A DNA stretch of 64,000 bases from JACMLD01 sp038229695 (GTDB lineage Bacteria; Bacteroidota; Bacteroidia; Chitinophagales; Chitinophagaceae), in NCBI GenBank assembly GCA_038229695.1, contig JBBROE010000005.1:12726-76725 (forward strand), given 5' to 3'. Each line of letters opens with the position of its first letter. Within the stretch, counting starts at the first letter, position 1. A program made the position numbers and the translations under genes. Below, piece after piece: positions 9,213 to 17,302 of this stretch. The notes under the pieces are model-generated. The model was not told where the DNA came from and made no database searches. It saw only the letters and a list, made by a program, of their open reading frames with translations.

Positions 9213-10397
9213 TTAGTTCTTAAAAGCTTTAGGAGTATGCAGGAACTCCTTCCTTCCCTTTTTCATTTTGAATAGTGCACGCATCATGGACAGCATTAAT
9301 ACAGGTACCCGCGAAGCAGCTTTTAGTGTTGCCAGCGAATAAAATTTTTTCGGCACAGACAGCACCAGAACGCCCGCATACACGCCAACCAGCACAAACC
9401 ACCAGGCCGGTCCCGGAAAAAAACCAGGAAGCGGCCAAACCAGGGCCAGGCACGCAACGATAAAAATAATACCCAGCAGCATAATAAGCAATACCCTGGG
9501 CAAAAGAAGATTTTGACAATATTTTATGCAGTACGTCAGATTCCTCGGTAATCCCTGCATGTCCTCGTCACTGAACCGGTGCAAGTGATTCCATTGCGCT
9601 TCCAACCACCTCACCCGTTGTTTTTCAAACACCTGTTTACTGGCCACTTTTTCATCATACACATACGCATCGTCAAGGAAATGCATGAAGATCCCTCTTT
9701 TCATAAGCTGCATATCAATTTCCCGGTCTTCACCAGGGTTATCCAGTATGGCCGGAAGAGAAAATATTGCTTTGAGTAACGGAAACGAAAATGCCATACC
9801 CGAACCTGCCGGGGAAGCCGGCAAACCGGCAGCAACTGGTCCCCGGCGGAACAGGTTCACATTTATCTCTTCACTGATCGCATCGAGCAAGGCAACCGGC
9901 GTATCCTGGTTTTTTGCCGTGCGGTGACATTGCAGCGCCTCGCAGCCGCTCACAAAGGCAGCATTAATCAATTCAAGGCAATTGTTTCCCATCACATTGT
10001 CCGCGTCAAGAATAACGGCAATGTTAAACCCCTTTCCATCCAGGAAAGTGAGTGCCGCAAGGATCGATCTTGATTTCATACTGACGCTTACTTCCAGCAC
10101 ATCTACAGGAAGTTTACGAAGCGTGGCGACCGTTTCCTGCTGCAGTTGATCGGCTACCACCACCACGCGAAACAGGTCATTCGGATAATTATGCATGACC
10201 GCCTCTTGTACGGTTTCGACGATAATATGATCTTCGCGGAAGGAGGGAATGACTACTGCGATTTTATTTTTCGGAAGGGTGCTAGTATAATGGGGGACCC
10301 TGCCCCATCGCCCGGCAGCAGCCATAAAAGCCATATAGCCGATGGTGGCGAACAGATAAATAAAAAGCAACGCGGACAGCAACTGCACAATTATCAT
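9213..10397 (-). CDS. Membrane glycosyltransferase family 2
   Basis: This enzyme is about 394 residues long if translation begins at the ATG at 10397, which keeps it clear of the upstream gene; the open frame extends to 10469. An N-terminal membrane segment precedes a GT-A domain that opens with AVVIPSFRED. A DAD metal/nucleotide motif lies in AVILDADN, an acidic GEDREID motif follows, and an RVRWLEAQW segment resembles the Q/RxxRW motif of processive enzymes. Three or so hydrophobic helices close the protein. It probably transfers a sugar from a nucleotide donor during exopolysaccharide assembly at the inner membrane. It is last in the minus-strand run sugar transferase, GT2, GT2. Donor and acceptor are unknown. 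Confidence 0.82.
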   Translation of the reverse strand: MIIVQLLSALLFIYLFATIGYMAFMAAAGRWGRVPHYTSTLPKNKIAVVIPSFREDHIIVETVQEAVMHNYPNDLFRVVVVADQLQQETVATLRKLPVDVLEVSVSMKSRSILAALTFLDGKGFNIAVILDADNVMGNNCLELINAAFVSGCEALQCHRTAKNQDTPVALLDAISEEINVNLFRRGPVAAGLPASPAGSGMAFSFPLLKAIFSLPAILDNPGEDREIDMQLMKRGIFMHFLDDAYVYDEKVASKQVFEKQRVRWLEAQWNHLHRFSDEDMQGLPRNLTYCIKYCQNLLLPRVLLIMLLGIIFIVACLALVWPLPGFFPGPAWWFVLVGVYAGVLVLSVPKKFYSLATLKAASRVPVLMLSMMRALFKMKKGRKEFLHTPKAFKN

Positions 10398-10432
10398 GAA
10401 AAAAAGACTGGTTAAGCAATGTATTTCAGCAC

Positions 10433-11341
10433 TTAGACTTCTGAATAGGTAGATGAATAAAAATTCCACGCAATGCCCCTGAAAAAATTTTTCAATTGGC
10501 TGTACTCCCCTTTCAACAGGTAGCCAACGGCGTGCCTCGGAATCACCAGCCCCACAAAATAAAGCAGGAAAACCAATTGCTGCAAGAGGTTCGTGTTCCT
10601 GCGCATATACAGGATGCGGTTGCGCGTATGGTAGAATGTCTTTAGCGGATTCAGTTTGCCAACTGACATCGACTCTTTATGATAGATGGTAGCACCGGCC
10701 GTATACCAGATGATGTAACCGGCATTGCGGATGCGGGCAGACCAGTCCCATTCTTCGTAATACAGGAAAAACTTCTCCGGAAACATACCTACTTTTTCTA
10801 TCACCTCGCGCTTCACCATCATGGCGCAACCATGGGCGCCGAATGTTTCCCCGGGCTGGTCATGCTGACCCTGGTCTTCCTCGCGCTCCCCGACCGTTGA
10901 GGTGCGACCGGTATAGTGATTCATTTCCCTGAAACCGGCATATTGAATCAGGCCGGGCTCAAAAAAATACTTGATTTTGGGACTCGTAACCCCAATCCGC
11001 GGGTTAGTGTAAAAGGCTTCCAGTAGCCCATTGAGCAGACCTGGTGTAACTTCAGTGTCATTGTTGACAATAAATATGAAATCACCTTTAGCCTGGCGCA
11101 TGCCCCAGTTATTTCCCCCGGCAAAACCGAGGTTTCGCGGACTGATCAACAACTTTGTTTTGGGGTAATTTCCTGCAAGGATAAGGGGGGAAGGATCCTC
11201 CTTTGAGGCCATGTCACATACCAGCACTTCAAAATTGCGGTAGTTAAGCAACCGTAATGATTCCAGGAAGGCGCAGGTGACTGCAGCCTGGTTATAATTG
11301 AGTGTGATGATGGAGATGAGTGGCTCCGCCGCTGCTTCCAT
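10433..11341 (-). CDS. Glycosyltransferase family 2, rhamnosyltransferase-like
   Basis: This 302-residue protein opens with a GT-A fold (ISIITLNYNQAAVT). The DxD-type motif appears as VNNDTEVTPG, and a YYEEWDWSARIRNAG segment is typical of WbbL-like rhamnosyltransferases. A C-terminal amphipathic or membrane-associated region contains the LVFLLYFVGLVIP segment. It lies 51 bp downstream of the initiating sugar transferase and 35 bp upstream of the next GT2, so the three are probably one transcript. The role is transfer of one sugar, possibly rhamnose, to the lipid-linked repeat unit of the exopolysaccharide. The sugar identity is inferred only from family resemblance. Confidence 0.85.
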   Translation of the reverse strand: MEAAAEPLISIITLNYNQAAVTCAFLESLRLLNYRNFEVLVCDMASKEDPSPLILAGNYPKTKLLISPRNLGFAGGNNWGMRQAKGDFIFIVNNDTEVTPGLLNGLLEAFYTNPRIGVTSPKIKYFFEPGLIQYAGFREMNHYTGRTSTVGEREEDQGQHDQPGETFGAHGCAMMVKREVIEKVGMFPEKFFLYYEEWDWSARIRNAGYIIWYTAGATIYHKESMSVGKLNPLKTFYHTRNRILYMRRNTNLLQQLVFLLYFVGLVIPRHAVGYLLKGEYSQLKNFFRGIAWNFYSSTYSEV

Positions 11342-11392
11342 GAAGATGCCCTTTTATTACAGCGGCAAGTTACGATTCCTGCAAGAACCGGC

Positions 11393-12553
11393 TCAGGCGT
11401 TTGATTTCTGAATGATTGCCGTTGGCGTATTAGCCATTATCCATAAATCATACAGAAAGTTGTTGCGGTTGGCATAGGCGATATCCAGCCCGATTCTTTC
11501 TTCCACCGACATATCTTCCTGGCCGCGTTTTTTGATTTGCCAGAGTCCGGTAATTCCGGCAGGAGCCATAAAACGTTCCGCCCAGCTATCGGTGGTAAGG
11601 GCTTCCGCCTCATACAGGGGCAGGGGCCTGTTTCCGACAAGCGACATGTCTCCAAGCAGTACATTGAACAACTGGGGCAATTCATCCAGACTGGAATTTC
11701 TTAAAAATGTGCCGACGCGAGTGATGCGGGGATCATTATTGACTTTAAAAAAGACCGGGCCGCTTTGAGCTTCCTTGTTGTATTGGTTGAGGTGGGACAG
11801 CTGTTCAACTTTGGTATCGGCGTCCGCTTCCATGGTCCGGAACTTATAAAAATTAAACACCCGGTAACCACGGCCGGCGCGCTTGGAAATATAAAATACA
11901 GGTCCGCCAGACTCCAGTTTTACCGCTAATGCAATCAGCAGGAAAACAGGGCTCAGCAAGATCAGTAGGATTGAAGTAATGACGATATCAAACATCCGTT
12001 TTAAAAAGTCATTTTGAACAGAAGCGTTTTCCAGGCTCTGCATGATATTTTCCTGCAACTCTTTGAAATTGCCGGCATCCTTGATTTTCCGGATATAATG
12101 CAGTTTAGTCAACAGCTTTTCCGACTGCAGATGCATGAAGATGATTTCGTCTACAAAAGGAAGCTTCTTGATTTCCTGGATAGCCTTTATTTCAGCACCG
12201 GTTGCATCCACCAGAAATGGAATATTACGGAGATACGGGCTGGCCAAAATAAAATTGCTCAGGGCGGTGAGTGCGGGAACCCCAACAGTTGCATCAACAA
12301 CAATCAAGTTGGGAAAAGCCGACCTTTTTTCAATTACCTTGGTAAGCACACCAAGGGCATTGTGAACATTTTCAGAGGCGTAGCCGCTTTCGAATGACTG
12401 AACCAGGGTATCAATTATGAAATTGTCACGGCCAATATAGAAGAATTCACCTTTTTTTTCAGGTGAAAATTCCTTTACCCCCGAAGTGTTTATGGTGAAG
12501 TGTCGGTATTTTTTTTCAGCAGTGTCAGTCCTGGGTGAGTAAATAAGTTCCAT
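11393..12553 (-). CDS. Initiating undecaprenyl-phosphate sugar transferase with N-terminal receiver-like domain
   Basis: Residues 183-386 are a bacterial sugar transferase of the WcaJ/PglC superfamily. There is one hydrophobic helix (about 188-212), a basic FYKFRTM segment, the DELPQL motif (290-295), SLVGNRPLP (304-312) and GITGLWQ (333-339). Such enzymes load the first sugar phosphate on undecaprenyl phosphate. The N-terminus differs from the four-helix region usual in WcaJ-type proteins: residues 36-155 alternate strands and helices like a response-regulator receiver (EFFYIGRD, NLIVVDAT, IPFLVDAT, DEIIFM). The acidic pair and the conserved Lys are missing, so it is probably a non-phosphorylated pseudo-receiver. 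It is first of a three-gene minus-strand run. Confidence 0.88.
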   Translation of the reverse strand: MELIYSPRTDTAEKKYRHFTINTSGVKEFSPEKKGEFFYIGRDNFIIDTLVQSFESGYASENVHNALGVLTKVIEKRSAFPNLIVVDATVGVPALTALSNFILASPYLRNIPFLVDATGAEIKAIQEIKKLPFVDEIIFMHLQSEKLLTKLHYIRKIKDAGNFKELQENIMQSLENASVQNDFLKRMFDIVITSILLILLSPVFLLIALAVKLESGGPVFYISKRAGRGYRVFNFYKFRTMEADADTKVEQLSHLNQYNKEAQSGPVFFKVNNDPRITRVGTFLRNSSLDELPQLFNVLLGDMSLVGNRPLPLYEAEALTTDSWAERFMAPAGITGLWQIKKRGQEDMSVEERIGLDIAYANRNNFLYDLWIMANTPTAIIQKSNA

Positions 12554-12600
12554 TCAGGTAAGATTTTGATGTTAGGATTATATAGTTTCCGGTGGGTATG

Positions 12601-12620
12601 AAAAAAAGCTAAACAGCTTT
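12601..12620 (-). terminator. Weak intrinsic terminator after receiver gene
   Basis: A 6-bp AT-rich stem (12605-12610 with 12615-12620) and a four-base loop is followed by a seven-T run in minus-strand sense. It separates the receiver-domain gene from the sugar transferase gene. The stem is weak, so read-through is likely. Confidence 0.45.
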
Positions 12621-12659
12621 AAGTATATTATCGTAATTACTGGAGAAGTAAAGCAATAA

Positions 12660-13013
12660 TTATTCAACGGCTCTTTCCAGTTGCACCGGGTTGAAAGGTT
12701 GCTGGAAAAAATGCGTCACCTCAAATTCCTTACACTTCAAAACAGTCTGATTCATGTCAAGAGATGAGAGAACAATCACCGGAATATCTCCATAAAGACC
12801 ACTGGACGTCAAATGCTCCAACAGTTCCCAGTCCTGCATATCAGGCAGCTGCGGATCCATAATGATGACGTCTGGTAAATTTCTCTTGCTAAGCCAGTAT
12901 AGCGCCGAGCATCCGTCAGCTGCAGTAATCACCTGGTGCTTCTGCCCAAGTACAGTCTGTAACAAAAACCGGATTGCTTTACTTTCGTCAATTGCTAAAA
13001 TCTTCTTTTTCAT
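12660..13013 (-). CDS. Stand-alone receiver-domain protein, conserved Lys replaced by Gln
   Basis: This 117-residue single-domain response-regulator receiver has no output domain. Asp9 and Glu10 form the acidic pocket, Asp53 in VIIMDPQLP is the phospho-acceptor, and Ser83/84 in VIVLSS is the switch hydroxyl. The usual Lys before Pro-Phe is Gln105 (FFQQPF); that Lys normally contacts the phosphoryl group, so phosphorylation chemistry or signalling may be altered. No histidine kinase gene is adjacent. It sits between the sugar transferase operon and a GT2 gene, which suggests a role in controlling exopolysaccharide production, but this is inference from context. Confidence 0.85.
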   Translation of the reverse strand: MKKKILAIDESKAIRFLLQTVLGQKHQVITAADGCSALYWLSKRNLPDVIIMDPQLPDMQDWELLEHLTSSGLYGDIPVIVLSSLDMNQTVLKCKEFEVTHFFQQPFNPVQLERAVE

Positions 13014-13435
13014 TCTTTTGAATAATTAAGTTTTAAGAAACTCAATTTTTCAGTAGGCTGCAATTGGATAGGGGCACGGCGTTGATAGGTAATGGAAGAC
13101 GGATTAAAAACACGGAGGCTGTTCAAAAGCTTAAACTTATTAGCAACATGAAGCCGCAGATAAATCAGGAGCTGAGCAACCTTATCGGTGATAATGAATA
13201 CGAAAACTAAGATTGGTTGGATTTCAGCTGTCCTGTAAAACAGTTTCGGAAGTTCGGAGGATATATAGAATTAGTGTGTAAAGATGAATGGACAGGGAAC
13301 TCCCTCTACTCTATCTCTCTGGTAAAAGTAGCAACAAAATTCAATAATTCAAACTGATGAACATTATATTTTATTTGCTCTGTAAAACTACAATCAATAA
13401 AAACTGTGCCCAATACCCTAAATGTGGAATTTATA
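13014..13435. other. AT-rich intergenic region with no supported gene
   Basis: I see no conserved gene, consensus promoter box or strong terminator. Two overlapping tiny frames (13092-13151 and 13148-13210) encode about 20 residues each and were not accepted as genes. Confidence 0.4.
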
Positions 13436-14614
13436 TCAGACTGCCTTTTCACGGGCGGCTTTTTCCCACAGCACCGACTGCTGTCCTCTCAAATACCGTT
13501 TAAAACCCAAAAACACGGAGAGGTTCATAAAAAGGAAGTAATACGGGATATAAAACGCCTTGACCCGGATGTTTCGGTTGGCGAAAAACCAACCCATGAC
13601 GCCGGAAAAATAAAAAATAAGCTGGCCAAGAAATACCAGGACATAAAAATTGCCGGCCCCCTTGGTTACCAACCAAAAATTGATGGGGAATAAAATCAGC
13701 AAACACAACGGTGTGAGGGTCCACCTTAAAACGCGGTGAGAAATATACTGGAACGATAACCTGCCGAACCTGAACACATTAAGAAGCGGCAACAGCATCC
13801 CCATGGCCTGGAATCCGCCTGCGCTGATCCTGATTTTACGTTTCTGTTCATCGCCGATGGATGCTGAACTGGCTTCGGTCGCAAAAGCACCGGGTGCGTA
13901 TTTAACCAGGTATCCAGCCATGGCTATCCGGAGTGAAAGTAAAAAATCCTCGATCAGCACCCCTTCTTCGATTGGCCGGTAAAGCGCTGACCGAACCGAG
14001 AAAAGCTCCCCGGCCGCCCCTACTACACTGTAAAACTGCGCATCCTGTTTTTTCAAGAATGATTCATATTTCCAGTAAAAGCCCTCCCCGGCCGAAGCGG
14101 CCTTACCCTCTTTTGGCTGGTAAATCTTTTTCTCCCCCGCCACAGCTCCCACTTTCGGATCAGCATAGTATTTTACGAGTTCGCGGATGCAGCCGGCGTT
14201 CAGCGCCGTATTGGCATCGCAAAATATCACGACAGATTCCGTCACCAGCTTCATGGCCCGGTTCATGGCCGCCGCTTTACCCCTTCTGGGCGCTTCATGA
14301 AGCAACGTGCACCGCGTATAGCGCCTTATGATGTCTGGTGTGCTGTCGGTAGAACCATCCGTAATAAAGTAGATATGCAATTTTTCCGGCGGATAATCCA
14401 GCGCATACGTATTCCGAATCTTTTCCTCAATATAATCCTCTTCGTTGAATGCGGCGATCACCAAAGCTGTAACAGGCTCAAAATCAGCAATAACTGGAGT
14501 CGATCCCGCGCGAACGCTGGTAAATTTGTTCAATACCCATATTAATATACCATAACCGGCATAAGTATAAAGGACCAGCAAAAGACAAAACCAGAAAATC
14601 ACCAGTAAAGCCAT
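13436..14614 (-). CDS. Membrane glycosyltransferase family 2, poly-GlcNAc/cellulose-synthase-like
   Basis: From the ATG at 14614 the protein is about 392 residues and begins directly with a membrane helix (MALLVIFWFCLLLVLYTYAG); the frame stays open to 14692. The GT-A core has ALVIAAFNEEDYI, an FITDGSTDST segment, the CDANT metal/nucleotide motif and the acceptor-site acidic motif IEDFLLS. A KIRISAGG segment takes the place of the QxxRW region. Three or four C-terminal helices follow. This is the layout of processive inner-membrane synthases such as PgaC/IcaA-type enzymes, though length alone does not prove processivity. It faces away from the Wzc-like gene across a 431-bp divergent region and is likely part of the same polysaccharide locus. 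Confidence 0.84.
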   Translation of the reverse strand: MALLVIFWFCLLLVLYTYAGYGILIWVLNKFTSVRAGSTPVIADFEPVTALVIAAFNEEDYIEEKIRNTYALDYPPEKLHIYFITDGSTDSTPDIIRRYTRCTLLHEAPRRGKAAAMNRAMKLVTESVVIFCDANTALNAGCIRELVKYYADPKVGAVAGEKKIYQPKEGKAASAGEGFYWKYESFLKKQDAQFYSVVGAAGELFSVRSALYRPIEEGVLIEDFLLSLRIAMAGYLVKYAPGAFATEASSASIGDEQKRKIRISAGGFQAMGMLLPLLNVFRFGRLSFQYISHRVLRWTLTPLCLLILFPINFWLVTKGAGNFYVLVFLGQLIFYFSGVMGWFFANRNIRVKAFYIPYYFLFMNLSVFLGFKRYLRGQQSVLWEKAAREKAV

Positions 14615-15045
14615 TCGGAGTGTTTGTGGTTGAATGCGGTAAAACGGGCTTTCGCCTTCATTAGTACAAATAAATGAAACAAAAAGCAGCATCTCAAATC
14701 AACATCTAAAAATAAGGTTCAGTTGGGCGGTCACGCACCCCATTCAATTTACCCGCCACGGTTCTTTTCCCTGGCCCCCCGCTTCTTTCATCCTGCAGGA
14801 AACCCGTCGTTCAACGGGTACTACGCCAGGTGCTGAAAAAAACGCCCGTTGCCCACCGTTTACCCGAAAGGAAAGAAAATGATCGGTTGTCGCAAGAGCG
14901 GCTTTCCATACGTACTTTTACGTGCTCCCCGCAGAGAATGTAACGAATATCGCGATCCCCTGTGTCCTTGCTATTTTTTTAAGTAATTTGCCCGCGGCTG
15001 GCCATTTTTCCCTAACCCTGATAACTGAACTGCAAAAATCACTTT
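14615..15045. promoter_or_regulatory. Divergent regulatory region of exopolysaccharide locus
   Basis: This non-coding gap separates the minus-strand GT2 from the plus-strand Wzc-like gene and should hold both promoters. Visible structure includes a 6-bp hairpin (14802-14807 with 14814-14819), a smaller inverted repeat ACGTA-N4-TACGT (14910-14923) and a TAATTTG box at 14984-14990 that is one base short of the TAnnTTTG consensus. No -33 partner is clear. Confidence 0.4.
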
Positions 15046-17238
15046 ATGGATTTACTGTTTTTTCTGAATGCCCTGCTCCGCAAAAAATGGGTAATCATCA
15101 TCTGTACCATTGCCGGACTGAGCGCCGGCCTGTTGTTTACTTTCACCAAGAAAAATATGTACATGTCGGCCGCTACCTACTCTACCGGCTTTACCATGAA
15201 ACAACAGGTAAAAATGACCACCGATGAGGGCCTGAATATTTTCGAAATCGATCAGCGTTTTAAAAATGTGATTGAAACCTTCAAGTCTCCCGTGGTGATC
15301 TGCATGCTGTCTTATGATCTGATGCTGCACGACCTGACGGAAAAAATGCCTTTCACGACGTTGTCCGATAAAGAAAAAAGTAAGCGGGAATACCGGGATG
15401 TGAACTTAGAAAAAGCACGGGAAATCCTCCTGGAGAAAAGAGCCACCAAGGAGATCCTGCGCGCCTATGACCCGGAAGAAAACAAGGTTTACCAGCTCAT
15501 CCTGCTCTACCAGTACGACAATGAAAACATCCTCGACGCACTTACCGTGGATCGCGTAACCGGAACGGATTACCTGAATATCATCTACAAGTCGGAAAAC
15601 CCCGAAATGTCTGCCTTCGTGGTCAACACCATCGGTAAAGAATTCATTTCTTTTTATAACTCCATCACGGATACGCGTACCGTGGAATCGACGGACAAGC
15701 TGGACACCCTGGCGGCCCGGAAAAAAAGAGAAATCGATGAAAAAACGCAGCAGCTGCAGAAATATAAACAGTCTTTTAACTCGCCCAATATCGCCGACCG
15801 CAGTACCGCTGCCCTCGCCATGGCGCAGGACCAGCAGTCGCAGTTATCCATTGAACAAACAAAGCTTAACTCGCTCCGGGCCGATTTAAAATCGGTGACG
15901 GAAAACCTTGCCGCCCTGGAAAATACGCCCGATAACGCAGTAGCCAACAACACCGAACTGGTGGAACTGCAGCGCAAAAACCGCGACCTGGCCGTAGACT
16001 TACAGAAAAAAGGCGGCACCGATGCTGCCATCGAAGGGCAGATTGCCGCCAACCAGAAAAGGATCAACCAGATCCAGCCGGCCTACTCCACCGGCACGGA
16101 CAAAGCAGAGAAAAAGAAACGTATACAGGAATACCAATCAGAAAAAATAACCATCCAGAACAATATCGATGCACAGCTGACCACCATTAACTCGCTCCAG
16201 TCAGGGGTAAGATCCTACAGTGCACTGGCCACCAATGGCGCCGGTGCTGATGTACTGGTATCGCGCATGCAGGGGGATATCGACCTCGCCACCAAACAAT
16301 ACGAGCAGATGACCAGCGCGCTGCAGAATGCGCAGAACATTAATGTTACCCCGGATATTAATTTTAAACAAACCCTGAAAGGCCAGCCTGCTATAAAACC
16401 GGAGCACTCCGGCCGGAAAGTAACTGTAGCCATCGGTGCCATATCGGCCTTTATCCTGTCCTCGCTCTGGATACTCGCCATCGATTTTCTTGACCAGTCG
16501 GTGAGAGCACCCTCGCTTTTTAACAGGATTGTCAACGTGCGACTGCTCTCCGTAGTCAACCGCATAGATTTGAAACACAAGGTTATAGACGACTATTTCA
16601 ACCTGGAAGAAGACCCCGGCCACGGGCAGGATTTCATGTACCTTGAAAACCTAAGAAAGCTCCGTTACGAAATAGAAAGCAGCGGCAAGAAAATCATTTT
16701 GTTTACCAGCACTAAACCCCAGGAAGGAAAAACGACGATTATTGAAGCACTGGCCAACAGCTTCAGCCTCGTGAAGAAACGGGTGCTCCTGATTGACACC
16801 AATTTTTCGAATAATTCGCTGACTGAAAGATTTGACGCCAAGCCGATGCTTGACCAGCTCATCCTGAACGGGGAAACTAACCCGGGGCAAAAACTGGCCA
16901 CCGTAAACCGCAGCACCAAAATCCCTTATGTAGACATCATTGGCTGCCGGGAAAGTGTTTATTCACCGGATGAAATCCTGCAGAAAAATAATCTTCTTGA
17001 AAATCTCTCCAAAATCAGCAGCCAGTACGATTACATTCTGCTGGAAGGCGCTTCGCTGAATGACCATGCAGATACCAAGGAGTTGCTGAAATACGCGGAA
17101 GCCATCGTAGTGGTGTTTTCGGCGAAATCGATAATCCGGCAGTCGGACCGGGATGCCATTCGTTTCCTCAAAAATCACCAGCATAAATTAATTGGTGCAG
17201 TATTGAACGAGGTGGAAAAAGAAAATATCGACCTGTAA
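15046..17238 (+). CDS. Exopolysaccharide co-polymerase with C-terminal tyrosine-kinase-like ATPase (Wzc/GumC-CpsD type)
   Basis: This 730-residue protein has the Wzc layout. A first membrane helix lies near residues 14-33, followed by a periplasmic Wzz-type domain with a long coiled coil (about 205-420). A proline-containing second helix lies near 458-482, and a cytoplasmic P-loop ATPase follows. The Walker A-type motif is TSTKPQEGKTT (about 550-560) and the Walker A' motif is VLLIDTNFS (about 580). The C-terminus ends shortly after the ATPase and lacks the tyrosine cluster that Wzc proteins autophosphorylate. It should govern chain length and export of the polysaccharide at the inner membrane. 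It is first of the plus-strand arm. Confidence 0.88.
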   Translation: MDLLFFLNALLRKKWVIIICTIAGLSAGLLFTFTKKNMYMSAATYSTGFTMKQQVKMTTDEGLNIFEIDQRFKNVIETFKSPVVICMLSYDLMLHDLTEKMPFTTLSDKEKSKREYRDVNLEKAREILLEKRATKEILRAYDPEENKVYQLILLYQYDNENILDALTVDRVTGTDYLNIIYKSENPEMSAFVVNTIGKEFISFYNSITDTRTVESTDKLDTLAARKKREIDEKTQQLQKYKQSFNSPNIADRSTAALAMAQDQQSQLSIEQTKLNSLRADLKSVTENLAALENTPDNAVANNTELVELQRKNRDLAVDLQKKGGTDAAIEGQIAANQKRINQIQPAYSTGTDKAEKKKRIQEYQSEKITIQNNIDAQLTTINSLQSGVRSYSALATNGAGADVLVSRMQGDIDLATKQYEQMTSALQNAQNINVTPDINFKQTLKGQPAIKPEHSGRKVTVAIGAISAFILSSLWILAIDFLDQSVRAPSLFNRIVNVRLLSVVNRIDLKHKVIDDYFNLEEDPGHGQDFMYLENLRKLRYEIESSGKKIILFTSTKPQEGKTTIIEALANSFSLVKKRVLLIDTNFSNNSLTERFDAKPMLDQLILNGETNPGQKLATVNRSTKIPYVDIIGCRESVYSPDEILQKNNLLENLSKISSQYDYILLEGASLNDHADTKELLKYAEAIVVVFSAKSIIRQSDRDAIRFLKNHQHKLIGAVLNEVEKENIDL

Positions 17239-17302
17239 ATAGCCATTATCGGCAATGCTGTAGTTTTGCCCGCGGAACCTACCTAAAAGTGGTAATTCCG
17301 GG

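Noticed and set aside
13092..13210. Two overlapping tiny frames of 19 and 20 codons upstream of the receiver gene
   Set aside because: No membrane helix, no recognisable motif, no operon spacing and no promoter; two adjoining ATG frames this short are expected by chance.
15046..17238. Calling the co-polymerase a true tyrosine autokinase
   Set aside because: The ATPase motifs are present but the C-terminal tyrosine cluster is not, so kinase activity on itself is not supported.
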